From NCBI GenBank assembly GCA_050486105.1, contig JBJHCR010000050.1, positions 1 through 26,327 on the forward strand: a stretch of DNA of 26,327 bases, written 5' to 3'. Positions 7,623 through 15,499 of the stretch are shown here, piece by piece (the first letter of the stretch is position 1; every line of letters starts with the position of its first letter). The translations under genes and the position numbers were made by a program. The notes below the pieces were generated by a model that worked only from the letters and a program-made list of their open reading frames with translations, was not told where the DNA came from and searched no databases. This DNA comes from JAEXNA01 sp050486105 (GTDB lineage Bacteria; Vulcanimicrobiota; Xenobia; Xenobiales; JADMJV01).

Positions 7623-7653
7623 GGGTAGGCAAACCTTTGGGGTTTGCCTACCC
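7623..7653. terminator. Perfect 13-bp hairpin downstream of the zinc-knuckle-like gene
   Basis: GGGTAGGCAAACC and its exact complement GGTTTGCCTACCC flank the 5-nt loop TTTGG. It is 18 nt past the stop of the 748-residue gene and 23 nt before the start of the rhodanese-like gene, both read leftward. No T-run follows on the minus strand, so it may act as an mRNA 3' stabiliser, a Rho-aided terminator or part of a dispersed repeat family. Confidence 0.5.
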
Positions 7654-7670
7654 TTGGGACCTCAAGCGCC

Positions 7671-9917
7671 CTAGTAGCAGTGTTCGTCCATCTGGTGATT
7701 GGCCCCGCAGCCCGGAGTTCCGTTCGAGCAATAGTTGTAATAGCACTCTGGTATGTGCGTGCCGGTCAACTGGCAGTATTCGCAAGTGTAGTAGACGCAG
7801 CCACTGGAGTGCGCACCATCAACTTGTCCACAACTATGGCACTCCTCGACGGGATTGTTAGAGCACTCAGGAGTGTGACCGCCTCCAACCACTCCGCAAT
7901 CGGCGCATTGTATACCTCCGATGGTGCAGCTGGAATCGTGGGTGCCACCGGTCTGCCCACAAGCGCTGCATGGCTGTGTTGAACAGTTCTGCTGATGATT
8001 ACCGTTCTGGCCGCCGCATTCCGAACAAGGCTCCTCCGCACAGCCTGGTTGGTGGTTTCCACCAGTTTCGCCGCACCTGTCGCACGGGGCCTCCAACGTA
8101 GGACAGGTCTGGTCGTGGTCTCCACCACCTCTGCCGCAGTCTCCACAAAGGTTGTTCGGACATTGAACCGTGTGGCTCCCCCCAGTCATACCGCACTCTA
8201 GACACTGTTGCTCACCCTGACTGCATCCCTGTTCGTGGAAGCCTTCACCCCCGTTGCATTCGGCACAACGCGCTAGGGAACATCCAGGGGCGTGGCTTCC
8301 GCCGGTCTGCCCGCATTCACCACATTGCAACACAGGACAGCCTGGATCGTGGCCGCCACCGGCCTCGCCACACATGCCGCAGATATTCTCAGGACACTTA
8401 GGATCGTGTCCATTCGCCATACCACAGGTTCCGCAAGGAGCTGGACCTCCCACCACCGAGACCGCCGGTCCGGTGATCTCTTCATCCTGATTTGGCGGGA
8501 GGGGATTGACCGGGGCAGGCGGGGCAGGAGGAGGGGCTCCCATGGTTGCGGCTGCCGCAGCGGTAGCCTCCTCCAGGGCAACGACGGCTACCGAGTGAGT
8601 CACCTCCACGAGATCCAATAGCACAAACTGTCCCTGTCCCTGGAGGGGAACTCCACGCAGTCTGACATCGAAGTGTAAAATGGAGTTGAGCATTCGCACC
8701 CGATTGCCCATGACTGATCCACGAACTTGGCTATTCTGGGCCTGAAAAAACATACCATGCCCTGCAGCCACAAAGACCCCTTGGCTGTCGTTGAAGACAA
8801 AGTTCGATCCCCCTCCGGTGAAATAGAACTGGAGCAAGGCTGGATCGGGATCTCCTGCAGTATTGACGTTCACCCCGTTCAAGGTAGCCGACTGACGAAT
8901 GTAGACCAACACCGGATGGTCCGGGTGGGTTTCCAATTCTATGGAGGTGCCGGAGGTCATATTCAGGTTCTGAAAAACATAAACCGACCCATCTTCGGCG
9001 TTGGGGCGCAGCCTTAGGGTTCTACTCCCATTCACGTTGAGCGTTCCGTAACTCCCAGGTCGCAAGGTATAGGGATCTCCTGGACTATCGTTGGGATCCG
9101 AATTGGGAGTGGAGTCATCTATAGTCTTGATTTCATCGGGAAGATACATCGGTGGCACATTCAAGGGTTCTTGGAATGGGGTTAAGGTTTTGTGTTCTTC
9201 GGAAACCGCAAATCCCGCATAGTTGCCGCTACCACTGGTGTTCACCAGGGCATTGCTGCCACCCACTCCGACCCGGAGCTGTCCGTGAGTAGAAGAACCA
9301 TTGATATGTTCGATGCCGTATTGAAAGGACGGAAGGTCGGGGGCCGACATATTGGTAACCACGTGGGCGGTGTCCTGAGATCCCCCCGTCACCCCGGTGG
9401 GGTCCCACTCGTGGACCTGACTTCCGTCCAAATGAATGTTGCTGTTGGCGAAGACCGCGTAGCTGAAACGTGGTCGCTGGGGGCCAATCAAGGCGGCGAA
9501 GCCCGCCACTCCGGATTCCTCACGGTCGCCTAGGGCTGCCACAGAAAAGAGATAGACGGTTCCCTGGGGCAACCAGGTGATACCGTCATTGGCAAAGCGT
9601 CCTTCGGTACCATCGGCGTTGTTGTCGAACTCCACTGTGTAGACGAGATCCGTGGTGCCCGGGACGGTCCGATCTTCGATCTTCCCTGTCCAAGCGGCAT
9701 TGCTATTGAGCTTAGCCAAACCCTCTTGGATTCCGGCATAGGCGGCAAAGTGCGCCCTCTTTTGCCAGTGCTTCTTGGCTGTACTGTGCATGCTGCTCAT
9801 GGACAATTGGGCTAAGGCTCCCACCATGAGCACCAAAAAGAACAGGATTACAACGACGAAGAGAAGGGAAGAACCTCGAAACGCCCCCGACCTTGGGGTC
9901 CCAATCCAATTTCGCAA
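7671..9917 (-). CDS. PilX-like surface protein with a 12-fold CCHC cysteine/histidine array
   Basis: 748 residues from a TTG at 9917 with GGAGGT 4-9 nt upstream. Order: hydrophobic assembly helix (residues 17-38), PilX-like AHFAAYAGIQEGLAKL (about 55-70), a beta-rich region (about 150-450) with the LRPGSYGTLNVNGSRTLRLRP pattern of the DUF7305-type domain seen in PilX-like proteins, an Ala/Pro linker (about 455-485), and from residue 495 to the C-terminus about 12 units of C-x2-C-x5/6-H-x3-C plus one degenerate final unit. The N-terminal part is known from pilus-tip proteins; the cysteine array is not a companion I recognise. The array would be outside the inner membrane if the helix orients like a pilin, so it could bind metal or form disulfides. 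It is separate from the three-gene pilin operon but of the same assembly class. Confidence 0.8.
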   Translation of the reverse strand: MRNWIGTPRSGAFRGSSLLFVVVILFFLVLMVGALAQLSMSSMHSTAKKHWQKRAHFAAYAGIQEGLAKLNSNAAWTGKIEDRTVPGTTDLVYTVEFDNNADGTEGRFANDGITWLPQGTVYLFSVAALGDREESGVAGFAALIGPQRPRFSYAVFANSNIHLDGSQVHEWDPTGVTGGSQDTAHVVTNMSAPDLPSFQYGIEHINGSSTHGQLRVGVGGSNALVNTSGSGNYAGFAVSEEHKTLTPFQEPLNVPPMYLPDEIKTIDDSTPNSDPNDSPGDPYTLRPGSYGTLNVNGSRTLRLRPNAEDGSVYVFQNLNMTSGTSIELETHPDHPVLVYIRQSATLNGVNVNTAGDPDPALLQFYFTGGGSNFVFNDSQGVFVAAGHGMFFQAQNSQVRGSVMGNRVRMLNSILHFDVRLRGVPLQGQGQFVLLDLVEVTHSVAVVALEEATAAAAATMGAPPPAPPAPVNPLPPNQDEEITGPAVSVVGGPAPCGTCGMANGHDPKCPENICGMCGEAGGGHDPGCPVLQCGECGQTGGSHAPGCSLARCAECNGGEGFHEQGCSQGEQQCLECGMTGGSHTVQCPNNLCGDCGRGGGDHDQTCPTLEAPCDRCGETGGNHQPGCAEEPCSECGGQNGNHQQNCSTQPCSACGQTGGTHDSSCTIGGIQCADCGVVGGGHTPECSNNPVEECHSCGQVDGAHSSGCVYYTCEYCQLTGTHIPECYYNYCSNGTPGCGANHQMDEHCY
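7674..8435 (-). repeat. Tandem CCHC repeat array (12 units plus one degenerate)
   Basis: Units of 18-22 residues (54-66 bp) follow one another with only 3-8 residues between the last Cys of one and the first Cys of the next. The consensus is C-x-x-C-G-x-x-G-G-x-H-x-x-x-C-(P/S). Ten units have six residues between the second Cys and His and two (the first and the twelfth) have five. The last copy is irregular. Unit lengths vary and residues between ligands are diverse, so the repeats are not recent copies. Confidence 0.9.
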
Positions 9918-9932
9918 CCTACCTCCAGGAAA

Positions 9933-9960
9933 CTATACTATCCCCAAGGCTAGAGTATAG
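9933..9960. promoter_or_regulatory. Inverted repeat CTATACT-N14-AGTATAG, likely control site
   Basis: A perfect 7-bp inverted repeat lies just upstream of the GGAGGT and TTG start at 9917. On the minus strand the outer half contains TATACT, a good -10 hexamer, but no convincing -35 sits at 16-18 nt from it. It could be an operator overlapping an activator-dependent promoter. Confidence 0.35.
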
Positions 9961-10136
9961 CACGAAACTTCCTCATTAAACCATGCAACTCTCACAGAAT
10001 ATCTTCTGGAAGATTTTCCAGACCAAAGGGGTTGCTAAGAATCCCTAACTTTTCAGCTGCCAGGCGGTCTTTTGAAGATCGAGGCTGATTTTCAGAACGA
10101 TTGAGGAAATTCGGCTGACAGCTAGAAGATGGTGTC

Positions 10137-10811
10137 ATGGCAAAGCTCGGCAAGATTCCTTCAGAGACCCAGCTGGCCTGCCCTTGTTGCAGGACCCTCA
10201 TTCTCGAATTCGCCCTCGAAAGCCTAGCCCAAGGTCTGCCTTGCCGCTGCCCTGGTTGCCACCAGCAACTGAGGGTGCCCCAAGCTTTAGCTGATCGCCT
10301 CGAGAAGCTTCTGCTTTCACAGAGTTCAAGAGCAGAGCCGATTTTGGTAGAGCAGATGGATTGCCCAGCCTGCCAAAGCGACCTCATCCCCCTGACCTTC
10401 GAAGGCTCCGACTTGGAACTCGACCGCTGCACCTCATGTGTTGGCCTTTGGTTTGATCGCTCAGAGCTTCGACAGTTGATCACCGACTCCAACCTACACG
10501 GTCAAATCTTCGAAGTCCCACCCCAGGCCCTAGCAGAGTCGGTACCAACACTGGGGCCACGAAGCTGCGCTCGCTGCGATGGGCAGGCCCTAAACGTTCG
10601 TCATCTGGGTGACGTGGAGGTCGACGAATGCTCGAGTTGTCGCGGGGTGTGGCTGGACGCCGGCGAACTGACTCGAGTGCTGGAGTTACATCGAGCGCGT
10701 CAGGACAATCAGGCCGTCAGTGAGCCTCTGTTAGAAAGTCGGCCGACCCCCACAACTCGTCCGTCTCTGGGCATCCTAGCCCGAGCTCTGAAGTCCCTGG
10801 TCGGTGGCTGA
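10137..10811 (+). CDS. Protein with three zinc ribbons, two of the zf-TFIIB type
   Basis: 224 residues, ATG at 10137 with a weak upstream AGAAG. Three four-Cys clusters are visible: Cys15/Cys18 with Cys38/Cys41; Cys76/Cys79 with Cys98/Cys101; Cys144/Cys147 with Cys165/Cys168. The last two are followed by GLWFDRSEL and GVWLDAGEL, the zf-TFIIB signature (C-x2-C, about 18 residues, C-x2-C-x-G-x-W-x-D-x-x-E-L). The domain occurs in many bacterial proteins of unsettled function, often single-domain; here it is doubled behind an extra zinc ribbon. The C-terminal 40 residues are low-complexity with a short hydrophobic-basic end. No enzyme motif is seen. It is convergent with glgB and stands alone as a transcription unit, so context gives no function. 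Confidence 0.8.
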   Translation: MAKLGKIPSETQLACPCCRTLILEFALESLAQGLPCRCPGCHQQLRVPQALADRLEKLLLSQSSRAEPILVEQMDCPACQSDLIPLTFEGSDLELDRCTSCVGLWFDRSELRQLITDSNLHGQIFEVPPQALAESVPTLGPRSCARCDGQALNVRHLGDVEVDECSSCRGVWLDAGELTRVLELHRARQDNQAVSEPLLESRPTPTTRPSLGILARALKSLVGG

Positions 10812-10903
10812 CCCTTGGCTTTTCCCAATGAGTCAGGCCGAAATTTTGCGCAGTCACGCCTCGGTCCCAACCTCGAATCTAAGTCTGCCACAAAGAATCG
10901 CTG

Positions 10904-10922
10904 CCTGGTTCGCTAACCCAGG
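10904..10922 (+). terminator. Possible weak terminator of the zinc-ribbon gene
   Basis: CCTGGTT and AACCCAGG flank a CGCT loop with one bulged C, and ATCATTTT follows on the plus strand. It lies in the 117-nt gap between the convergent zinc-ribbon gene and glgB. The U-run is short, so this is tentative. Confidence 0.3.
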
Positions 10923-10928
10923 ATCATT

Positions 10929-12878
10929 TTAGGACTCGAGGCCCTCCTTTTCTTCACACTTTTCATGGGGAGCCGAAGACTTCAAGACCATCACCGACAG
11001 CGCAGGCAGATTAAGGGGAACCGAATTGGGAAGATCGTGGCACAGGTGCTCTTCGGTGGTTAGGTTTTCCGGCTTCTGTTGACTGCCCCCAAAGCGAAGC
11101 TCTTCTGAGGAAAGAAGAACCTCCCATTCACCTTTCCAAGGCAGACCTAAACGAAAATCCTCTCGGGGTACCGGAGTGAAGTTGCAAACGAAGGCCAGGG
11201 CGTAGGAGCCGTCTTTGGGAAACCGCAAAAAGCTGATCAGGCTGCGGGCCCGATCGTGACAGTCGATCCAACGAAAACCTTCGGGATGGTTGTCGCGTTC
11301 CCAAAGTGCTGGTTCTTGATGATAGAGGCCGTTGAGAGCCTTCACCCACTCTTGAATCCCCCGATGAGCCTCGAGTTCCAAGAGGTGCCAGTCCAAGGAG
11401 CCGCTGAAGTTCCACTCTGACCACTGACCGAATTCGCCGCCCATGAAAAGCAGCTTCTTGCCGGGATAGCCCCACATGTAGCCATAGAGCGCCTTAAGGT
11501 TGGCCACTCTCTGAGGATCTTCTCCGGGCATTTTAGTGAGCAGGGCTTTCTTGAGATGCACCACCTCGTCGTGAGATAGGGGGAGAAGAAAATTTTCGGA
11601 GTATTGGTAAACCAGCCCAAAAGTGAGCTTGTTGTGATGGTGCTGCCGGTGAATGGGGTCGTACTCGAAATAGCTGAGAGTGTCGTTCATCCAGCCCATG
11701 TTCCATTTTAGAGTGAAGCCTAGACCGTCGTCGGCCACCGAGCCGGTGACCAGAGGCCAAGCGGTGGACTCCTCGGCGGTGGTGAAGACCCCCGGGTACT
11801 GATCGTTGATGGTGAAGTTCAGCTTTTTGAGAAACTCCACCGCTTCTAGGTTCTCCCGGCCTCCGTAGACATTGGGAACCCAATCGTGCCCCTGTCGTCC
11901 GTAGTCGAGGTACAGCATAGAGGCCACCGCGTCCACTCGAATGCCGTCAATATGGTACACGTCCAACCAGAACAAGGCGCTGGAAATCAGAAAATTCACC
12001 ACCTCGTGGCGGCCATAGTTGAAGATCAGGGTGCCCCATTCGGGATGCATGCCGCGCCGAGGGTCGGCGTGTTCATAGAGATGAGTGCCATCGAAATAAT
12101 TCAGCGCAAAGCCGTCGGTGGGAAAGTGGGCTGGAACCCAATCTAGGATCACTCCTATCCCGTGCTGATGCAAAACATCCACCAGGAATTTGAAGTCATC
12201 GGGAGTGCCGTGGCGGGACGTGGGAGCGAAATAACCCGTGGATTGATAGCCCCAGGAGCCATCGTAGGGATGCTCGGTGACCGGAAGCAGTTCCACGTGG
12301 GTGAAGCCCATTTCCTGACAGTACTTGGCTAGGGGTTCGGCCATCTCTCGGTAAGTCAACCACCGATCGCCTTGGTCGGCCCGGCGTCGCCAAGATCCCA
12401 AGTGCACTTCATAGATGGAGAGCTTCTGGTGGCGAATGTCGGTCTGGACTCTGGAGGACATCCAAGCTTGGTCGTTCCACTCATGTCGGGTGATGTCCCA
12501 GACTATAGACGCGGTGTCGGGTCGCTTCTGAAAGGCGAATCCGTAAGGGTCCGAGCGGTGGGTCTTATAGCCCCGAACACTGGAGAGGATGCTGTATTTG
12601 TAGAGCGTGCCTTCCTCGACTCCGGCAATAAAGCCTTGCCAGACTCCAGTCTCCGAATGAAGCTCCAAAGGATGGGCCTGCTCGTCCCAGGAGTTGAAGT
12701 CACCAATGACGCTGACCCTCACCGCATTGGGAGCCCAGACCGAAAAATGAGTGCCGGCTTGACCCTGCTCCTCACAAAGGTGAGCCCCTAGGCGCTGATA
12801 GGCCCGGTGCAGTTGACTCTGGTTCCAGAGATGGGTGTCAAAAGAAGTGAAGCGAGGTGGTGCTATGGTGGTAGTCAT
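10929..12878 (-). CDS. glgB: 1,4-alpha-glucan (glycogen) branching enzyme
   Basis: 649 residues. GlgB cuts an alpha-1,4 glucan chain and re-attaches it through an alpha-1,6 bond, branching glycogen in the cytoplasm. Residues about 35-125 are the CBM48-like N-terminal domain (THFSVWAPNA, VIGDFNSWD). The GH13 barrel follows: YEVHLGSW (155-163), ELLPVTEHPYDGSWGYQSTG (196-215), DWVPAHFP (246-253), GIRVDAVASMLYLDY with the nucleophile Asp316, TAEESTAW with the acid/base Glu (369/370), and LSHDEVV with Asp437. The C-terminal beta domain ends near 640. At 649 residues it lacks the extra N-terminal domain of the longer E. coli enzyme (about 730). ATG at 12878 with AGGAAGGA immediately upstream. No other glycogen gene is adjacent. 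A divergent monooxygenase gene lies 165 nt away. Confidence 0.97.
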   Translation of the reverse strand: MTTTIAPPRFTSFDTHLWNQSQLHRAYQRLGAHLCEEQGQAGTHFSVWAPNAVRVSVIGDFNSWDEQAHPLELHSETGVWQGFIAGVEEGTLYKYSILSSVRGYKTHRSDPYGFAFQKRPDTASIVWDITRHEWNDQAWMSSRVQTDIRHQKLSIYEVHLGSWRRRADQGDRWLTYREMAEPLAKYCQEMGFTHVELLPVTEHPYDGSWGYQSTGYFAPTSRHGTPDDFKFLVDVLHQHGIGVILDWVPAHFPTDGFALNYFDGTHLYEHADPRRGMHPEWGTLIFNYGRHEVVNFLISSALFWLDVYHIDGIRVDAVASMLYLDYGRQGHDWVPNVYGGRENLEAVEFLKKLNFTINDQYPGVFTTAEESTAWPLVTGSVADDGLGFTLKWNMGWMNDTLSYFEYDPIHRQHHHNKLTFGLVYQYSENFLLPLSHDEVVHLKKALLTKMPGEDPQRVANLKALYGYMWGYPGKKLLFMGGEFGQWSEWNFSGSLDWHLLELEAHRGIQEWVKALNGLYHQEPALWERDNHPEGFRWIDCHDRARSLISFLRFPKDGSYALAFVCNFTPVPREDFRLGLPWKGEWEVLLSSEELRFGGSQQKPENLTTEEHLCHDLPNSVPLNLPALSVMVLKSSAPHEKCEEKEGLES

Positions 12879-12944
12879 TCCTTCCTATCTCCAGATCCCA
12901 AGACATGAAAACACTCAGGGCTTTCCGGCGAGGAAACCAGGGAC

Positions 12945-12976
12945 CTCTCCGGCCTTCACCCCGCGAAGGGGGAGAG
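12945..12976. promoter_or_regulatory. Imperfect hairpin in the glgB divergent leader
   Basis: CTCTCC and CCTTC on one arm pair with GAAGG and GGAGAG on the other around the loop ACCCCGC, with an internal mismatch region. It lies in the 165-nt region between divergent glgB and the monooxygenase gene. It might be a 5' leader structure; no promoter hexamers are convincing in this gap. Confidence 0.25.
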
Positions 12977-13043
12977 TCGCGACCACCGAAAGCGAAAAAT
13001 CAGTCCTTCACATAGGTCGAGTCGGTCCCCATAGGAGCAAATC

Positions 13044-14249
13044 ATGTCTTCAGAATCTTTCCCACCGGTCGTAGTCAGCACGCCCATCCCCTCCATGATC
13101 CCTCCCGCCCGACAAGCGGCCATGGGACGTTTCTTGGAAGCTTTAGGATTTCAGCAACTCTGGCTGCCCGATCACCTGCTTTTCGCCGACGGCTCTCCGG
13201 CCTACGATCCTTGGACGACCATGGGTGCTCTGGCGGTGAAGACCAAGCGGGCCGACTTCGGACCCGCCGTCACCGACCCCCACCGTACCCATCCGGCCGT
13301 GGTAGCCCAACGTCTGGCGACCCTAGACCAGCTGTCAGGGGGGCGAGTGGTACTGGGCTTAGGCAGCGGCGAGGCTCAAAATTTGGAACCGTTTGGATTC
13401 TCTTGGACCGAGCGCAAGGTTGGGAAAATCAAGGAGTTTATCACCGTGGTGAGAGGTCTCCTGGACAGCCGCGAACCCTTCACCTTTCGAGGAGACTTTT
13501 TTCAACTCGACCGGGCCAGACTGTCGGTTCGGCCTTTCCGAGATCGCAGGATCCCTATTTACATGGCAGCCCTGGGTCCCATGATGCAGAAGGTGGCCGG
13601 ACGCCTGGCCGACGGCTGGATTCCCACCTTGATCCCCAGTGAGGCCTTCGCTGAATACTTTCAACCCATGGCCGAGGCTGCTCAGGCTGCTGGGCGCGAT
13701 CCCCAGAGCTTGGCACGAGTGGCCACCGTGGCCCTGGCCATCGACACCGACGGCCATGCCACCAAAGCTGAAATCATTGAGTTTCTTCGGCCCTTGAGCG
13801 GCCTTTTGGTCTGGGCCCCGGTCATGCAACGGCTGGGACTTTCCTTTGACCCTCCACCCGAAGCCCAGTGCACCTATCTCGAAGTGAACCCCTGCGACCC
13901 CGAGAGCCTCGAGCGCTACTACGAAATGGAGCGCTGGATGCCGGTAGAGTTGATGGATAAAGCTTTCACCTTCGGAGACAGCGAGAACGCCTATCGCGAA
14001 TGCTGCAATTTCCTAGAAGCCGGTGCCACCCATTTGCAGATCGCCTTTTGCTCTCCCGATCCTCTGGGGAACTTCATCCGCTTCGCTCACGATGTTTTGC
14101 CACGACTCACCGGCCGCCCCCCGACTATGCTTGCCAGAGTCCTCGGGACCGCTCTTAATACACCCATCAAGAGAGGTTGGTTGCGGCGGAAATTCCCCGC
14201 ACCCAGAACACCTTTGCCGGGGCGGGGAGAAGTCTATCGGGAGGTCTAA
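13044..14249 (+). CDS. LLM-class (luciferase-like) oxidoreductase, probably F420-dependent
   Basis: 401 residues; ATG at 13044 with AGGAG 8 nt upstream, an excellent start. It is a single luciferase-like TIM barrel: FLEALGFQQLWLPDHLLF near the N-terminus, then FGPAVTDPHRTHPAVVAQ, LDQLSGGRVVLGLGSGE and the RIPIYMAALGP strand, in the order seen in methylene-tetrahydromethanopterin reductase and related F420-dependent members, rather than FMN/NADH bacterial luciferase. The hydride carrier is thus likely F420H2, but FMN cannot be excluded; the substrate is unknown. A C-terminal extension of about 40 basic/Pro-rich residues is unusual. The next gene, convergent, belongs to another F420-using family. 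Transcribed away from glgB. Confidence 0.85.
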   Translation: MSSESFPPVVVSTPIPSMIPPARQAAMGRFLEALGFQQLWLPDHLLFADGSPAYDPWTTMGALAVKTKRADFGPAVTDPHRTHPAVVAQRLATLDQLSGGRVVLGLGSGEAQNLEPFGFSWTERKVGKIKEFITVVRGLLDSREPFTFRGDFFQLDRARLSVRPFRDRRIPIYMAALGPMMQKVAGRLADGWIPTLIPSEAFAEYFQPMAEAAQAAGRDPQSLARVATVALAIDTDGHATKAEIIEFLRPLSGLLVWAPVMQRLGLSFDPPPEAQCTYLEVNPCDPESLERYYEMERWMPVELMDKAFTFGDSENAYRECCNFLEAGATHLQIAFCSPDPLGNFIRFAHDVLPRLTGRPPTMLARVLGTALNTPIKRGWLRRKFPAPRTPLPGRGEVYREV

Positions 14250-14315
14250 GAGCCTCCTAGAGCCACCAGTTCAGATGGCGCGTTTTCTCAGCACCAAGGC
14301 AAACTTGCTTGCGAA

Positions 14316-14750
14316 CTATCCGTTGGGCTTGAGAAAGACAACTGGGATCTGTCGCTCAGTTCCTTGTTGATAGTCTTCATAGGCCGGCCAGATCTCCACC
14401 ATAGCCTTCCACAGACCTTCCCTCTCAGGACCCTCCACCGTCTCTGCTCGAGCCGACATGACCTTCTCCGCCACCTGTATGGTCACTTCGGGGTTCTCCA
14501 CGAGATTCAAGTACCAATCAGGGTGATCGGGAGCCCCGCCTTTGGAGGCAATGATGGTATAACCACCATCGGCTTCTCCGTAGATCAGAGGGGAAACGCG
14601 ATCCTTGCCGGACTTTCGACCCACGGTAGTCAGGAGCAGACAAGGGACTGGTCCCGGTCCCTCCACCACGGTTGAATCCCACATATGCCCTTTCTGAGGG
14701 TCCTTTCGGTACTGCTCAATATGTTCTTTAACCCAGGCTAACTGCCCCAT
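14316..14750 (-). CDS. Ddn-family deazaflavin (F420)-dependent nitroreductase-like protein
   Basis: 144 residues, the usual size of the family. Motifs of the split-barrel Ddn/nitroreductase family are in order: VPCLLLTTVGRKSGKDRVSPLIYGEADGG is spread over residues about 35-63, with the key GRKSGK phosphate-binding run; then YTIIASKGGAPDHPDWYLNL (64-83), ending with ENPEVTIQV. Ddn uses reduced F420 to reduce quinones and nitroheterocycles at the membrane in mycobacteria. ATG at 14750 with GAGGTG about 5 nt upstream. It is convergent with the LLM gene (66-nt gap). The two together suggest the host makes or imports F420, although no biosynthesis gene is present in this window. Substrate unknown. 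Confidence 0.88.
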   Translation of the reverse strand: MGQLAWVKEHIEQYRKDPQKGHMWDSTVVEGPGPVPCLLLTTVGRKSGKDRVSPLIYGEADGGYTIIASKGGAPDHPDWYLNLVENPEVTIQVAEKVMSARAETVEGPEREGLWKAMVEIWPAYEDYQQGTERQIPVVFLKPNG

Positions 14751-14929
14751 ACTTACACCTCATCTTTTCTTGAACGGCCCAGTGAGATTGGCCTCTGAGA
14801 TCTCGATTCCTCATCAGGACAAAGGCTCCTTGAAGAGAACTCTTTGGCACCCAGACCTTGGCAAAAAAAGAGGAGCAGAGTCCCGACGTTTCAAAGTAGA
14901 CTCTTCAGGATGAGATCGGGAGGACTCTT

Positions 14930-15487
14930 ATGACATTTCGCACTCTTTTCATAACCTTGCTTACTTTGCTTTTGACCTTAGGCTGCACCCAAGAGAGCAC
15001 CTCCCCTCAAGACACCTCGGAACCCGAACAGACTGCGTCCGCCGAACCTGAAGGCTTTCAGCTCCAACTTATAGGTGGGGACAACCCCGGTTTTGAACCA
15101 ACTCACGTCAGAATCGACCTGCGTCGCGACACCAAGAGAAGTGCCATCATTTTGGCCAACTATGACTTTGAACTCAAGCCCAAAACCGCCAATTCGCTGG
15201 CTCCGGTGGACCAAGAGGGACAAACCCGAATCCACATCACTATCGGAGGGAACGAAGGAGCCACTTTCGAGAATCCCCTTCCCGTGGGAGAGTACCAGGC
15301 CGAAACCACCTCCATCGACGAATACACCTTTGCCGACGGCGAACAGAAGCGCAAGAACGTGGATAACGAGGAGGGACTCATCGTGATCACCGAAGTGACC
15401 GACTCCCACATTCGCGGGAATCTGGATGTCACCGGTGAGGACAACTTCAGGCTTAAGGGTGACTTTCAAGCCGAAATCGTGAATTGA
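14930..15487 (+). CDS. Lipoprotein heading the stressosome operon
   Basis: 185 residues; ATG at 14930 with GGAGG 7 nt upstream. A lipoprotein signal (hydrophobic residues 5-18, Cys19 after TLG) is followed by an acidic Ser/Thr/Gln/Pro-rich spacer (about 20-40) and one beta-rich domain (43-185) with hallmark stretches FELKPKTAN, TRIHITIG, LPVGEYQAETTSIDEY and ITEVTDSHIRGNLDVTG. This looks like a small immunoglobulin/beta-sandwich fold with conserved acidic and Asn/Thr turns. I do not recognise the family. Its stop is 12 nt before the RsbR start, so it is probably cotranscribed with the stressosome and could be an envelope partner or an upstream input. A degraded near-copy of its mature domain is at 23950-24381 (113 of 143 residues identical), which says the fold is conserved and duplicated. 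Confidence 0.8.
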   Translation: MTFRTLFITLLTLLLTLGCTQESTSPQDTSEPEQTASAEPEGFQLQLIGGDNPGFEPTHVRIDLRRDTKRSAIILANYDFELKPKTANSLAPVDQEGQTRIHITIGGNEGATFENPLPVGEYQAETTSIDEYTFADGEQKRKNVDNEEGLIVITEVTDSHIRGNLDVTGEDNFRLKGDFQAEIVN

Positions 15488-15499
15488 GGGGAAGTAAGT

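Noticed and set aside
7671..8435. Minus-strand Cys array considered as a CRISPR-like or noncoding tandem repeat
   Set aside because: Unit lengths vary by multiples of three and the frame is kept through all units, so it is a protein repeat.
9992..10492. Minus-strand frame of 166 codons opposite the zinc-ribbon gene
   Set aside because: Ser/Arg/Gln-rich shadow of the coding strand, with no motif; the plus strand has three intact zinc ribbons.
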